The notes under the pieces: generated by a model
The model's input: the letters and a program-made list of their open reading frames with translations, nothing else
What the model was told of the DNA's origin: nothing
The model's database searches: none
DNA from: Pseudobutyrivibrio sp.
GTDB taxonomy: Bacteria; Bacillota; Clostridia; Lachnospirales; Lachnospiraceae
Assembly: GCF_017471675.1 (NCBI RefSeq)
Contig: NZ_JAFUSK010000037.1
Location: 1-64,000, forward strand
DNA length: 64,000 nt
Reading direction: 5' to 3'
Translations under genes and position numbers: made by a program
Shown here: positions 17,463-26,469 of the stretch, piece after piece
How the letters are laid out: every line of letters starts with the position of its first letter
Numbering within the stretch: the first letter of the stretch is position 1

Positions 17463-19325
17463 CTAATTTCCTAATACTTTTAAAATTCTCTCTGTTATGG
17501 ATTCTGAATCCATGTGAAGCTCTTTAAATAAAAGTGTTACACTACCATGGCGAACAAATTCATTTGGTACTGCAATCTTTAATACCTTGCATTTGTAATC
17601 ATTATCATACAAAAATGCCTGTACCTGCTCACCAAAGCCACCTGTAAGAACATTTTCTTCCATTGTGACAATTAAATCATACTGCTTCTTAATATTCTTT
17701 AAGTAGCTTTCATCAAGAGGCTTTGCAAATCTGGCATTGCAGATACCTGCATCTATGCCATGTGCCTTAAGCTGCTCACATACCTCTTCGGCTTTTTTGA
17801 CCATGGAACCAAGTGCAAAGAGCATTACCTTAGAGCCAGGCTTAATCTCCTCTGCCTTACCATACTCTATAGGTGCTCTATGTTCCTTAAGCCCACAGTA
17901 TGCTTCACCTCTAGGATATCTAATGGCTATTGGGCCATTATGCTCTGACACAGCATATTTCATCATGTCAGAAAGCTCCCATTTATTCTTAGGTGCCATA
18001 ACAGTCATGTTAGGCATAGATGTTAAAAATGACACATCAAAAACGCCCTGATGTGTGCTGCCATCTGCCCCAACAAGACCAGCTCTGTCTATAGCAAATA
18101 CCACATGAAGATTTTGTAAGCAGACATCCTCTAGTATCTGGTCATAGGCACGCTGCAAAAATGAAGAATAAACAGCAAATACCGGAACCCTGCCACCTAA
18201 TGCCAGGCCTGCAGCAAAAGTAACTGCATGCTCTTCGGCAATACCTACATCAAAAAATCTATCAGGGAACATATTTCTAAATCGCTTTAGGCCTGCCCCC
18301 TCTGCCATGGCAGCTGTAATTGCAACCACCTCTGGATTTCTATCTCCCATCTTGCGCATAACAGTTGAGAAAACATCTGTATATCCTGGATTAGGATTGC
18401 GCTTAGGAAGTCCTGTTTCTATTTCAAAAATATCTGTGCCATGGAATCTGGAAGGATGGCGCTCTGCCGGAAGATAGCCATTCCCCTTCTTAGTTATTAC
18501 ATGCACAAGCACTGGTCCTTTAATCTTAACAGCCATACGAAAAGTCTCAAGCATAGCCTTGATATTATGACCATCAACAGGACCTAAATACATGATGCCA
18601 AGGTCTTCAAAAACCATATTAGGCACCATTAAGGATTTAATTCCATTTTTGGTACTGCGAATTTTTCTTATAAGCTTCTCACCGTTTGGCCAAGATTCAA
18701 GTGAATTAAGCACATCATTTTTAAAGCCAACATATTTAGAACTGGTACGAAGTCTTTCAAGATTTGTGGACATACCACCTACATTCTTTGAAATAGACAT
18801 TTCGTTATCATTAAGAATGATTAAAAAATTAGACTTATTAAGTCTGGATGCATTATTGAGAGCCTCATAAGCAAGACCACCAGTAAGCGCACCATCTCCA
18901 ATAACAGCAGCCACCTTATAGTCCTCACCTGCCAAATCCCTAGCCATGCAATAGCCTAAGCCAGCTGAAAGGGAGGTGGAGCTATTGCATGTATCAAAAC
19001 TATCACAGTCACTTTCCCCTCTCTTAGGGAAACCGCTGATTCCACCATATTGACGCAAATGGTCAAACTCATCAGCTCTTCCTGTAAGGATTTTGTGGGT
19101 ATAAGCCTGATGACCTACATCCCAAATCAGCTTATCATTTGGAAAATCCATAAGTAGATGAAGAGCTATTGTAAGCTCTACTGTTCCAAGATTAGAAGCC
19201 AAGTGTCCACCAGTCTTAGATAGATGGTCAATTAAAAATTCACGTATTTCAGCAGGAAGAGCCTTAATCTCCTCCTCAGATAAGTTCTTTATATCATTAG
19301 GTTGCTTTATCTTATCAAGGACCAT
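17463..19325 (-). CDS. dxs: 1-deoxy-D-xylulose-5-phosphate synthase
   Basis: Thiamine-diphosphate enzyme condensing pyruvate and glyceraldehyde-3-phosphate, first step of the MEP isoprenoid pathway. 620 aa. Substrate/TPP-site motifs are HLASNLGTVELT, DVGHQAYTHKILTGR and GDGALTGG; 'DVGIAEEHAVTFAAGLA' marks the pyrimidine domain. It lies 5 nt after ispA, so two isoprenoid genes are transcribed together. Confidence 0.97.
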   Translation of the reverse strand: MVLDKIKQPNDIKNLSEEEIKALPAEIREFLIDHLSKTGGHLASNLGTVELTIALHLLMDFPNDKLIWDVGHQAYTHKILTGRADEFDHLRQYGGISGFPKRGESDCDSFDTCNSSTSLSAGLGYCMARDLAGEDYKVAAVIGDGALTGGLAYEALNNASRLNKSNFLIILNDNEMSISKNVGGMSTNLERLRTSSKYVGFKNDVLNSLESWPNGEKLIRKIRSTKNGIKSLMVPNMVFEDLGIMYLGPVDGHNIKAMLETFRMAVKIKGPVLVHVITKKGNGYLPAERHPSRFHGTDIFEIETGLPKRNPNPGYTDVFSTVMRKMGDRNPEVVAITAAMAEGAGLKRFRNMFPDRFFDVGIAEEHAVTFAAGLALGGRVPVFAVYSSFLQRAYDQILEDVCLQNLHVVFAIDRAGLVGADGSTHQGVFDVSFLTSMPNMTVMAPKNKWELSDMMKYAVSEHNGPIAIRYPRGEAYCGLKEHRAPIEYGKAEEIKPGSKVMLFALGSMVKKAEEVCEQLKAHGIDAGICNARFAKPLDESYLKNIKKQYDLIVTMEENVLTGGFGEQVQAFLYDNDYKCKVLKIAVPNEFVRHGSVTLLFKELHMDSESITERILKVLGN

Positions 19326-19330
19326 AATAC

Positions 19331-20233
19331 TTAGTTGTCTCGGTAGACAAGGTACTGAAGTAAATCCATAAGGAAATCATTTTCGTATGGAAGCTTCTTA
19401 AGATTATCTATTGCCTCATCTGTAAGACGTTTCACCTCTTCTTTAGATTTTTCTATACCTTTGAATGTAACATAAGTTGATTTTTCATTGCGTTCATCTG
19501 AGCCAATTGGCTTTCCAAGAACTGCCTCGTCTCCCTCGATATCAAGAATATCGTCCTGAATCTGAAATGCCATTCCAATCTTAGATGCAACAGATTCAAT
19601 AAGCTTTATTTCATCCTCCGATGCCCCAGCAAGTACTGCGCCTATCTCCATTGATGCTTCAATGAGTGCCCCTGTCTTAAGCTCGTAGATAAAATCAATT
19701 TTTTCTTCAGTCATGGTTTCATGCTTCTTTTCAGATTCCACATCTACAACCTGACCGCCAATCATACCAAACACTCCAGCCTTTTTTGATAAAATCTGTA
19801 GTGCTTTTATATTTCTATCAATAGATGCACCTTCTACATTAAAGGATTTAAGTGCTGTCTCAAAAGCATAATTTAAAAGTGCATCTCCAGCAAGTACCCC
19901 CATTCCTTCACCATATACAGCATGTGTGGTAGGCTTGCCTCGCCTTAGCATATCATTATCCATGGATGGTAAATCATCATGGACAAGGGAATATGTGTGA
20001 ATCATTTCGATAGCAGCCATGAAACAATCAATTGCCTCACCCTTGCCACCAAACAGCTTGAAGGTTTCACTCATAAGTACAGGGCGCAGCCTTTTACCAC
20101 CGGCCTTAATACTGTATTCCATGGCTTCAAAAATAGTGCGCTGCATACCTGATACTTCAGGAAGATACTTAACTACTATTTTTTCAGCTTCTGCTGCTCT
20201 GTCAGTTAGTCTCGTTTTAACATCAGTTGCCAT
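19331..20233 (-). CDS. ispA: Farnesyl diphosphate synthase
   Basis: Trans-prenyltransferase making geranyl/farnesyl diphosphate. First aspartate-rich motif DDLPSMDND (86-94) and second DDILD (about 229-233); KRLRP near residue 48 contacts diphosphate. At 300 aa it fits the bacterial FPP synthases. It abuts xseB directly. Confidence 0.95.
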   Translation of the reverse strand: MATDVKTRLTDRAAEAEKIVVKYLPEVSGMQRTIFEAMEYSIKAGGKRLRPVLMSETFKLFGGKGEAIDCFMAAIEMIHTYSLVHDDLPSMDNDMLRRGKPTTHAVYGEGMGVLAGDALLNYAFETALKSFNVEGASIDRNIKALQILSKKAGVFGMIGGQVVDVESEKKHETMTEEKIDFIYELKTGALIEASMEIGAVLAGASEDEIKLIESVASKIGMAFQIQDDILDIEGDEAVLGKPIGSDERNEKSTYVTFKGIEKSKEEVKRLTDEAIDNLKKLPYENDFLMDLLQYLVYRDN

Positions 20234-20458
20234 TTATTCTTCCTCTTCAAAAACTTCAAGACCGCCATCCTTGCTTATAGCCATGACAGCTTTCTTGGTT
20301 TGTTCTATTTTATCATTTGCCTGCTTTAGCTCTTCCATACCATTTTTGTATAAAGCAAAGGATTCATCCAATGAAATATCTGAGGATTCAAGCTTAGTAA
20401 TTATTTCTTCAAGTGCCTCAAAGCTTTCTTCGATAGTCTTTGTATTGTTTTCTTCCAT
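20234..20458 (-). CDS. xseB: Exodeoxyribonuclease VII small subunit
   Basis: 74-aa helical subunit with the family pattern 'SFEALEEIITKLES' followed by LDESFALYKNGMEEL. It associates with XseA. Placed between xseA (8 nt upstream) and ispA, as usual in Clostridia. Confidence 0.95.
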   Translation of the reverse strand: MEENNTKTIEESFEALEEIITKLESSDISLDESFALYKNGMEELKQANDKIEQTKKAVMAISKDGGLEVFEEEE

Positions 20459-20466
20459 TTGTTCTC

Positions 20467-21675
20467 CTACTTGGTAAACTCTATTTCAGTAACCTGACTC
20501 TTTATTGTGCCGTCTTTAATTCTAACAATCATGCTTTCGCCAATTGCTAAATCAGCTGCGCTATCTATTCTCTTTCCTACTTCATTTGTAACATAACCAA
20601 AGCCTGTAGCAAGCTTCTTAGCAGGCGATAATCCATCCAACCTACCTGAAACAGAAATTAACCTGTTCTCATATCTGGATAGCTTGTTCTCCATAAGGGA
20701 TTGTAGCTGTTTAAAGTAAAGCTTAAGTTGAGTTTCATTTGCTTTAAGCTTGTTCTCAGGCCTAAGTGCATTAAGACGAAGCTTATAGTTTTCAACTAAC
20801 TGAGCTGCATTTAAAAGCTTATAATCCAAAGCACGATTAAGCTTATCTGAATATCTATCTATTCGACCTGCGAAATCATCATAAACAAAGTTAGCAAGCT
20901 CCGCTGCCTGTGATGGTGTAGCTGCCCTTTTATCTGCCACAAAATCTGCAATGGTAAAATCTGTCTCATGACCAACGGCAGATATAATAGGCGTATTAGC
21001 GTGAAATATTGCTTTTGCAACTATCTCCTCATTAAAAGCCCAAAGATCTTCAATGGAGCCACCGCCTCTACCAACAATAATTACATCCAAGCCCATGGAA
21101 TCAAGGCAATTGATACCTGCCACGATAGTGGCTGCTGCCCCCTCACCCTGTACCTGTGCTGGATAAAGTATTAGCTGTACATAAGGATTCCTGGTCTTGG
21201 ATACACGTATGATATCGTGAACCGCAGCACCTGTAGATGCTGTAACAATACCTATCTTCATGGCGTGTGTAGGAATTGGCTTTTTGTACATAGCATCAAA
21301 CATTCCGCTTTCTTCAAGCTCCTGCTTCAACGCCTCAAACCTTTGGTACAAATCTCCAACACCAGCAAGCTCAATAGTGCTTGCATAAACCTGATATCTA
21401 CCAGTAGCAGCATATATGCCTACATAGCCCGTGACAACTACCTGGTCGCCATCTTTCATAGGAAACTTGAGCCCCTTAGCCCGCTTTCCAGCAAACATAA
21501 CACAGCTAATGGCACTCTTTTCATCCTTAAGGGTAAAATAAATGTGACCTGTATGATTGTATTTGCAATTAGAAACCTCTCCGCTAAGTGAAAGGTTTCC
21601 AAGCATAAAATCATCGGCAAACATACGCTCAATATATGTATTTACCTGTGATACACTATATATATTTTTATTCAT
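20467..21675 (-). CDS. xseA: Exodeoxyribonuclease VII large subunit
   Basis: Single-strand-specific exonuclease. OB-fold at residues 1-105, catalytic core with IIVGRGGGSIEDLWAFNEE (about 178-196) and SAVGHETD, then a C-terminal coiled coil. 402 aa, somewhat shorter than the E. coli enzyme. Start overlaps the nusB stop by one base. Confidence 0.96.
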   Translation of the reverse strand: MNKNIYSVSQVNTYIERMFADDFMLGNLSLSGEVSNCKYNHTGHIYFTLKDEKSAISCVMFAGKRAKGLKFPMKDGDQVVVTGYVGIYAATGRYQVYASTIELAGVGDLYQRFEALKQELEESGMFDAMYKKPIPTHAMKIGIVTASTGAAVHDIIRVSKTRNPYVQLILYPAQVQGEGAAATIVAGINCLDSMGLDVIIVGRGGGSIEDLWAFNEEIVAKAIFHANTPIISAVGHETDFTIADFVADKRAATPSQAAELANFVYDDFAGRIDRYSDKLNRALDYKLLNAAQLVENYKLRLNALRPENKLKANETQLKLYFKQLQSLMENKLSRYENRLISVSGRLDGLSPAKKLATGFGYVTNEVGKRIDSAADLAIGESMIVRIKDGTIKSQVTEIEFTK

Positions 21676-22097
21676 TATACTAATTTAGCTAAAGCTCCAT
21701 TTACAAAGCCTGCTGAAGAATCTGTTCCAAATTCGTCAGCAAGAGAAACTGCCTCATTAATAGCAACACCTACAGGAAGATTCTCAAACTTAATCTCATA
21801 CAAAGCAAGTCTGATAAGTGTTAAATCTACCTTAGCCATACGTGTAGTCTTCCAGCCATCAACAGACTTATTAATCATCTCGTCGATTTCTGTAAGCTTA
21901 GAAATAATATCCTCCGCCTTGGTCTTGATGTAAGCCTCGTCCTCTTCTGTTTTGTTGTTCTTAAGAAGATCCTCCTCCTCGGCGTTATCTCTTCCATCAA
22001 GGAATGTGTTTATAACCTGATTCATCTCTTCTGAATCATAAAACTCATTCATAAATACAGCCTTGAATACTTCTTTTCTGATTTCGTGTCTATTCAT
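21675..22097 (-). CDS. nusB: Transcription antitermination factor NusB
   Basis: 140-aa helical protein that binds boxA RNA with NusE in rRNA transcription. Family marks are RHEIRKEVFKAVF at the N-terminus and LPVGVAINEAVSLADEFG near residues 111-128. It follows the asp23-like gene after 106 nt that contain a hairpin. Confidence 0.94.
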   Translation of the reverse strand: MNRHEIRKEVFKAVFMNEFYDSEEMNQVINTFLDGRDNAEEEDLLKNNKTEEDEAYIKTKAEDIISKLTEIDEMINKSVDGWKTTRMAKVDLTLIRLALYEIKFENLPVGVAINEAVSLADEFGTDSSAGFVNGALAKLV

Positions 22098-22137
22098 AAA
22101 TAATACTCCTGAACTTCTATAACTTTAGACTAATATA

Positions 22138-22160
22138 GGGTGCTATCTAAAATAGCACCC
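22138..22160 (-). terminator. Hairpin between asp23-like gene and nusB
   Basis: Perfect 9-bp stem GGGTGCTAT/ATAGCACCC with a 5-nt loop and no clear T-run on the minus strand (TATATTAG follows). It may be a weak terminator, an attenuator or an mRNA processing/stability element that lowers expression of nusB and downstream genes relative to the first gene. Confidence 0.5.
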
Positions 22161-22203
22161 CATAATTATACATTAATATGCATAAAAAATAAATAACTGT
22201 ATA

Positions 22204-22581
22204 CTAGTTTGTACCAGCAACACTAACTGTTGCGATGCGGATATCAACAGCTGTAACCTCAAGACCTGTCATAGTCTCAACAGCAGACTTAACCTTTTCC
22301 TGAACCATACCAGATACCTTAGGAATCTCGTAGCCGTATTTCATGTTGATAGCCATGTGTACTGAAATCTTACCTGGCTCATTATCAACTACCTTAATAG
22401 CCTTAGCAAGCTTGCCTGCGCCAGCCTTAGAAATGCTGTCAGATGTAAGATTACCAGCAAGTGATTCAACACCCTCAACCTCTACAGCGCCAAGGCCTGC
22501 AATAATACCAACAACTTCCTCAGAGATGTTAACACCACCATCTCCATTTACATTTATTACAAAATTCTTATTCTCTGCCAT
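22204..22581 (-). CDS. Asp23/Gls24 family envelope stress protein
   Basis: 125 aa with the conserved 'ISEEVVGIIAGLGAVEVEGVE' opening, split here as ISEEVVGIIAG and AVEVEGVESLAG, and the central VHMAINMKYGYEIP segment. YloU-type members sit before nusB in many Clostridia and are thought to be membrane-associated or envelope-stress proteins; the exact role is unknown. First gene of the long housekeeping transcript behind a good promoter. Confidence 0.9.
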   Translation of the reverse strand: MAENKNFVINVNGDGGVNISEEVVGIIAGLGAVEVEGVESLAGNLTSDSISKAGAGKLAKAIKVVDNEPGKISVHMAINMKYGYEIPKVSGMVQEKVKSAVETMTGLEVTAVDIRIATVSVAGTN

Positions 22582-22615
22582 AACTGCCTCCTAAAATCAT
22601 AGAAAAACTAATATG

Positions 22616-22644
22616 ATTATAGCAAAGTATCACATTTTGGTAAA
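22616..22644 (-). promoter_or_regulatory. Sigma-A promoter upstream of asp23-like gene
   Basis: TTTACC (22644-22639), 17-nt spacer, TATAAT (22621-22616), about 35 nt before the start codon. It probably drives asp23-nusB-xseAB-ispA-dxs-tlyA-nadK-argR-recN. Confidence 0.75.
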
Positions 22645-22669
22645 CCTGTTTTTAATTCTTTATATTAAT

Positions 22670-23161
22670 CTATCTATTATCCACCTTTTCCGGATACATA
22701 TCGTGATTGATAAGCCTGTGAGTTGCTACCTCCTCCCATTTTGTGCCTGGCTTGCCATAGTTGCAATATGGGTCGATGGAGATTCCTCCTCTTGGAGTGA
22801 ACTTGCCCCAAACCTCAATATACTTAGGGTCCATAAGCTTAATTAAATCCTTCATAATGATATTTACACAGTCCTCATGAAAATCCCCGTGGTTTCTAAA
22901 GCTGAATAAATACAGCTTTAAGGATTTGCTTTCAACCATCTTTTCCCCTGGCACATAGGATATGATTATGTTTGCAAAATCAGGCTGACCTGTAATAGGG
23001 CAAAGTGATGTAAATTCAGGGCAGTTAAATTTTACAAAATAATCATTTTCAGGATGTTTATTCAAAAATGTCTGAAGCATTTCTGGTGCGTAGTTATCTG
23101 GGTATTTATTATTCTTGTTTCCAAGTAATGTAAGTGTTCCTTCGTCTTTTCTGTTGCTCAT
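22670..23161 (-). CDS. queF: preQ0 reductase QueF (NADPH-dependent nitrile reductase)
   Basis: Reduces the nitrile of 7-cyano-7-deazaguanine to preQ1. At 163 aa it is the short unimodular type. Catalytic Cys54 and Asp61 lie in the signature [12 protein letters not shown]; substrate-binding glutamate and histidine lie in [13 protein letters not shown]. Last gene of the que operon, 15 nt after queC. Confidence 0.96.
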   Translation of the reverse strand: MSNRKDEGTLTLLGNKNNKYPDNYAPEMLQTFLNKHPENDYFVKFNCPEFTSLCPITGQPDFANIIISYVPGEKMVESKSLKLYLFSFRNHGDFHEDCVNIIMKDLIKLMDPKYIEVWGKFTPRGGISIDPYCNYGKPGTKWEEVATHRLINHDMYPEKVDNR

Positions 23162-23176
23162 TTCATATCCTCCAAA

Positions 23177-23863
23177 TTATTCTTCGTATTCTATAGGGTC
23201 AACTGTTTTATTTAATTCAAAAGCCTTTTTTCTATCGATGCAGGTACCGCATCTGCCACAAGCCTTATCATGGCCCTCGTAGCAGCTCCAGGTAAGCTCG
23301 TAAGGTACATTTACCTCAAGTCCCATCTTCACAACACCTGCTTTGTTAAGCCCAATGAATGGTGCCTCTATTTGTAGCTGCTTGCCACTGCCTTCATAAA
23401 TTGCAGTGTTCATGGCGTTGTTAAAATCACTGGAGCAATCCGGGTACGCATTTCCTGCAGCATCATCTGCATGAGCGCCATAATATATCTTAGAGCAGCC
23501 CTTTGAAAGAGCTATGGCAGCTGCGCTTGAAAGAAACAATCCATTTCTAAATGGCACATAAGTACTGACTGGCTTTCCATCTGTCTCCTTTAACTGTTCA
23601 TCATAAGCCCCCTCTGGAATCTCTCCCTCTGAATGCTTAAGAAGTGTGCAATCACTAAACTGAAACATTGTAGATAAATCAAGGGTAATATGCTCCACCT
23701 TGTAATAATCGCAAACTGCATCTGCAGCCTTTATTTCTTTATCATGTCTTTGTCCATAAAAAATAGAAAGACCTACCACATTTTCATTTCCATATTCTTT
23801 TACTGCAAGAGCCAGACATGTGGTGCTGTCCAATCCTCCGCTTATAAGTACTAGTGCCTTCAT
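23177..23863 (-). CDS. queC: 7-cyano-7-deazaguanine synthase QueC
   Basis: ATP-dependent conversion of CDG to preQ0. PP-loop SGGLDSTT at residues 8-15; C-terminal zinc site in SCYEGHDKACGRCGTC. 228 aa. It follows folE by one nucleotide. Confidence 0.97.
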   Translation of the reverse strand: MKALVLISGGLDSTTCLALAVKEYGNENVVGLSIFYGQRHDKEIKAADAVCDYYKVEHITLDLSTMFQFSDCTLLKHSEGEIPEGAYDEQLKETDGKPVSTYVPFRNGLFLSSAAAIALSKGCSKIYYGAHADDAAGNAYPDCSSDFNNAMNTAIYEGSGKQLQIEAPFIGLNKAGVVKMGLEVNVPYELTWSCYEGHDKACGRCGTCIDRKKAFELNKTVDPIEYEE

Positions 23864-23864
23864 A

Positions 23865-24437
23865 TTACATAATCCTTTCCATTAAATCTCTATCGGTTTT
23901 AAATCTGCCCCTGAGAGTCTGAGTCTGTGTCCTTGCCCCTGCGTTCTTAATTCCTCTAGCTGTCATACAACTGTGACTTGCTTCTATAAATACAGCCACA
24001 TCCTCTGAGCCTGTCACCAGCTGAATAATCTCTGCTATATCATTGCCGATGCGTTCCTGAAGCTGCAGCCTCTTGGCTGCCATATCAGCAATACGTGCAA
24101 TCTTTGAAAGACCAATCACCTTGCCCTTTGGAATGTAAGCAACACTTACCTTCATGTCATACATAAGAGCCAGGTGATGCTCACAATAAGAGAACACCTC
24201 TATATCCTTTACTACAACCAAATCCTGATTATTTTCATCATAGTAATCCTCATCAAAGGTCTTATTGAACATATCTGCAATCTGTTGATTGGTATAATTC
24301 ATTCCTTCAAAAACTTCCTCGTACATTCTTGCGACTCTATCAGGAGTATCTTTAAGGCCTGCTCTATCTGGATCATCCCCAAGGGCGATTAATATATTTC
24401 TAACACTTTCTTTAATTAATTCCTTATCAATAGCCAT
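23865..24437 (-). CDS. folE: GTP cyclohydrolase I
   Basis: Converts GTP to dihydroneopterin triphosphate, the shared entry to folate and 7-deazaguanine synthesis. Zinc ligands lie in [10 protein letters not shown] and in the C-terminal [10 protein letters not shown]. 190 aa. Two ATGs are adjacent: 24437 has AAAGGA at 6-7 nt and is preferred, while 24440 is only 3 nt from it. Its place inside the que operon shows it supplies QueD here. Confidence 0.95.
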   Translation of the reverse strand: MAIDKELIKESVRNILIALGDDPDRAGLKDTPDRVARMYEEVFEGMNYTNQQIADMFNKTFDEDYYDENNQDLVVVKDIEVFSYCEHHLALMYDMKVSVAYIPKGKVIGLSKIARIADMAAKRLQLQERIGNDIAEIIQLVTGSEDVAVFIEASHSCMTARGIKNAGARTQTQTLRGRFKTDRDLMERIM

Positions 24438-24452
24438 CATCTATCCTTTCTA

Positions 24453-25121
24453 CTACACTCCTCTTTTATTTGGATCCCAAATAAATTTGTGAAGCTGAAG
24501 CTGTAATCTTATGTCATTTCTTTTGTGCGTAATCAGGTAATCTACCATATCAGCTGGTTCAATTCTGCCGAATACAGGGCTGATTAGTGCTGTGCATTTA
24601 TCGGATATACGATACTTATCAACTATTTCACATACCCTATCAAGCTCACTAACATCAGAACACACAAACTTGACTGTATCCTTTGATGAAAGATATTTAA
24701 AATTGTCTGTAAGCATCCTATTTTCCACGCCAGAGCCTTTAAGCTTGTAATCAAGTGTAAACGCTGGTGGATTATCAATCTCTGTAAATGGATGTATATC
24801 TACACTTCCATTAGTCTCTATCTCCACAAAAATATCCTTATGTGCTGCTAATGCCTCTAACAAATCAATCGCATTATCCGCAAGAAGAGGTTCGCCACCA
24901 GTAAGTGTTACTCGTTTCACACCTGTAGAAATTACATAAGATACAATCTCAGTCTCCGTCATCTCCTCTGCCTTTGCATCTTCAGTACAGGCCCACCTGG
25001 TATCACAATAGCTGCACTTAAGATTGCAGCCCCTAAGCCTTATAAAAACCGCCAGCTCTCCTGCATGTTGCCCTTCACCATTTATGCTTACAAATTTTTC
25101 TACTACATTAAATACTGACAT
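24453..25121 (-). CDS. queE: 7-carboxy-7-deazaguanine synthase QueE (radical SAM)
   Basis: Radical-SAM ring contraction of carboxytetrahydropterin to CDG. The 4Fe-4S motif is CNLKCSYC (Cys32, Cys36, Cys39), followed by RVTLTGGEPLL. 222 aa, the short insert-bearing form typical of Firmicutes. 9 nt after queD. Confidence 0.95.
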   Translation of the reverse strand: MSVFNVVEKFVSINGEGQHAGELAVFIRLRGCNLKCSYCDTRWACTEDAKAEEMTETEIVSYVISTGVKRVTLTGGEPLLADNAIDLLEALAAHKDIFVEIETNGSVDIHPFTEIDNPPAFTLDYKLKGSGVENRMLTDNFKYLSSKDTVKFVCSDVSELDRVCEIVDKYRISDKCTALISPVFGRIEPADMVDYLITHKRNDIRLQLQLHKFIWDPNKRGV

Positions 25122-25130
25122 TACATCCTC

Positions 25131-25553
25131 CTAACTGCTGTAGCTTGCCATGTTATTAGGAGTCTCGTAGACAGTAACCTCTGCCACATCAAATCCATAT
25201 TTTTCAGTGAATCTATCATAAAAATACTTTGACAAGTTTTCTGCTGTAGGTCTAAAATCCACTATTCTCATAAGAAACCCCTCGTCATTAAGGGCTGCTA
25301 CAGTAGCAGGCTTTAGGGTATCCTTTTCGTAAATAAAAGTATGGTCAAAGAAATCTGTCTCTTCCTTAAGAGCGGCTTTCACATCTCCAAAATCTACAAC
25401 CATGCCTCTTTGTTGGCCATCAGGCTTCAATTCATATGATTTAATTTTTAAAATCACCCTCCATCTATGACCATGAAGATTGGAGCATTTGCCCTCGTAG
25501 CCTGATAAAAAATGAGCTCCATCAAAGGATGCTTCTGCAGTTAAGTAATACAT
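25131..25553 (-). CDS. queD: 6-carboxy-5,6,7,8-tetrahydropterin synthase QueD
   Basis: Converts dihydroneopterin triphosphate to carboxytetrahydropterin. The zinc site is His14, His27 and His29 (SNLHGHRWRV) and the catalytic Cys23 lies in GKCSN. 140 aa. First gene of queD-queE-folE-queC-queF; AGGAGG lies 6 nt before the ATG. The leader carries a candidate preQ1 aptamer and an intrinsic terminator. Confidence 0.95.
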   Translation of the reverse strand: MYYLTAEASFDGAHFLSGYEGKCSNLHGHRWRVILKIKSYELKPDGQQRGMVVDFGDVKAALKEETDFFDHTFIYEKDTLKPATVAALNDEGFLMRIVDFRPTAENLSKYFYDRFTEKYGFDVAEVTVYETPNNMASYSS

Positions 25554-25586
25554 TGAATTCCTCCTGAACAGGACGTGAATTTCCCC

Positions 25587-25618
25587 AAAGAAAAAGGCTG
25601 TAGAACATACCTACAGCC
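25587..25618 (-). terminator. Leader terminator before queD
   Basis: Perfect 8-bp stem GGCTGTAG/CTACAGCC with a 7-nt loop, followed on the minus strand by TTTTTCTTT. It lies between a promoter and the queD start, about 35 nt before the ATG, and so serves as a conditional terminator of the que operon (and of any surE read-through). Confidence 0.85.
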
Positions 25619-25642
25619 TAAATTAATCATAAAGAAAAAATA

Positions 25643-25687
25643 GTCCTGGTTTTGTTTAGGGACAGGATGGTACAAACGAACTGTCCT
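25643..25687 (-). promoter_or_regulatory. Candidate preQ1-I riboswitch aptamer
   Basis: On the minus strand: P1 GGACAG (25686-25681)/CTGTCC (25665-25660), a 15-nt loop beginning TTC and containing GTTT and ACC, then an A-rich tail CTAAACAAAACCAGG. The tail closely matches the remembered preQ1-I tail of Thermoanaerobacter tengcongensis (AACAAAACAAGG). GTTT in the loop can pair with AAAC in the tail as the pseudoknot. CCTAAA in the tail is complementary to TTTAGG overlapping the terminator 5' arm, giving a plausible antiterminator. Context (preQ1 operon) supports the call; no covariance search was run. Confidence 0.65.
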
Positions 25688-25704
25688 ATTTAATTTGCTT
25701 TTGT

Positions 25705-25733
25705 ATGATAAACCCTTTTTACGAATAATGCAA
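25705..25733 (-). promoter_or_regulatory. Sigma-A promoter of the que operon
   Basis: TTGCAT (25733-25728), 17-nt spacer, TATCAT (25710-25705). The -35 box starts just after the surE stop codon; transcription would begin near 25698, just before the aptamer. Confidence 0.7.
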
Positions 25734-25736
25734 CAG

Positions 25737-26456
25737 CTAATAGCCAATATTATTCACTATTCCAACTGATACATAATTATCGGTGATTGCTCTAAAATCT
25801 GTGCCAGGCTCATTCTCTTCATTATAATGACCATTTACCATGTAGCGTATGCCACCGTTATCAAGCTTTTCCACCTCATCATAGGTGTCCTTATAAAACA
25901 TTCCTCTTGATATCTTTCTATCATAAAGAATGCCCTTGCAATCAGCCAGTGCACAGCTAGGAAAGTTCACATTGTGAACAATTCCAGGAGCTAGAGGTGT
26001 ATCTATTAATTCCTTTAAAATCTGTTTTACATATTTGTCAGTTACCTCATGACAATCACAGGCGCCCTCAGATAATGCTATGGCATGATACCCCTGAAAG
26101 GCTGCCTCAAAAGCCGCTCCGCATGTGGCGGAATACTGAATATCAGATGCCACATTATATCCATAGTTAATCCCTGAAAGTACTAAGTCAGGCTTTGCAG
26201 GCATTACATTAAGTCCACCTACTCTTACACAATCCCCTGGAGTACCACTGCAATAATAGGCATGCACACCATCTATCGGAAAATCCTCGCAAGGATAAAT
26301 ATCTATAGTGTTATGCAATGTGATGCTATGGCTCGCAGCACTTCTTTGGCTCTCTGGTGCTACTACCCACACTTCCCCAAATTCTTTAGCTGCCCTTGCA
26401 AGGCGCACTATGCCATCAGAACTAATTCCATCATCATTTGTAATTAGTATTCTCAT
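25737..26456 (-). CDS. surE: 5'/3'-nucleotidase SurE
   Basis: Survival-protein family phosphatase acting on nucleoside monophosphates. N-terminal metal site ITNDDG (Asn7, Asp8, Asp9), SGINYGYNVASDIQYSAT in the core. 239 aa. It follows the short-chain dehydrogenase gene by 13 nt and probably shares its transcript. Confidence 0.93.
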   Translation of the reverse strand: MRILITNDDGISSDGIVRLARAAKEFGEVWVVAPESQRSAASHSITLHNTIDIYPCEDFPIDGVHAYYCSGTPGDCVRVGGLNVMPAKPDLVLSGINYGYNVASDIQYSATCGAAFEAAFQGYHAIALSEGACDCHEVTDKYVKQILKELIDTPLAPGIVHNVNFPSCALADCKGILYDRKISRGMFYKDTYDEVEKLDNGGIRYMVNGHYNEENEPGTDFRAITDNYVSVGIVNNIGY

Positions 26457-26469
26457 TCTATTCTCCCGT

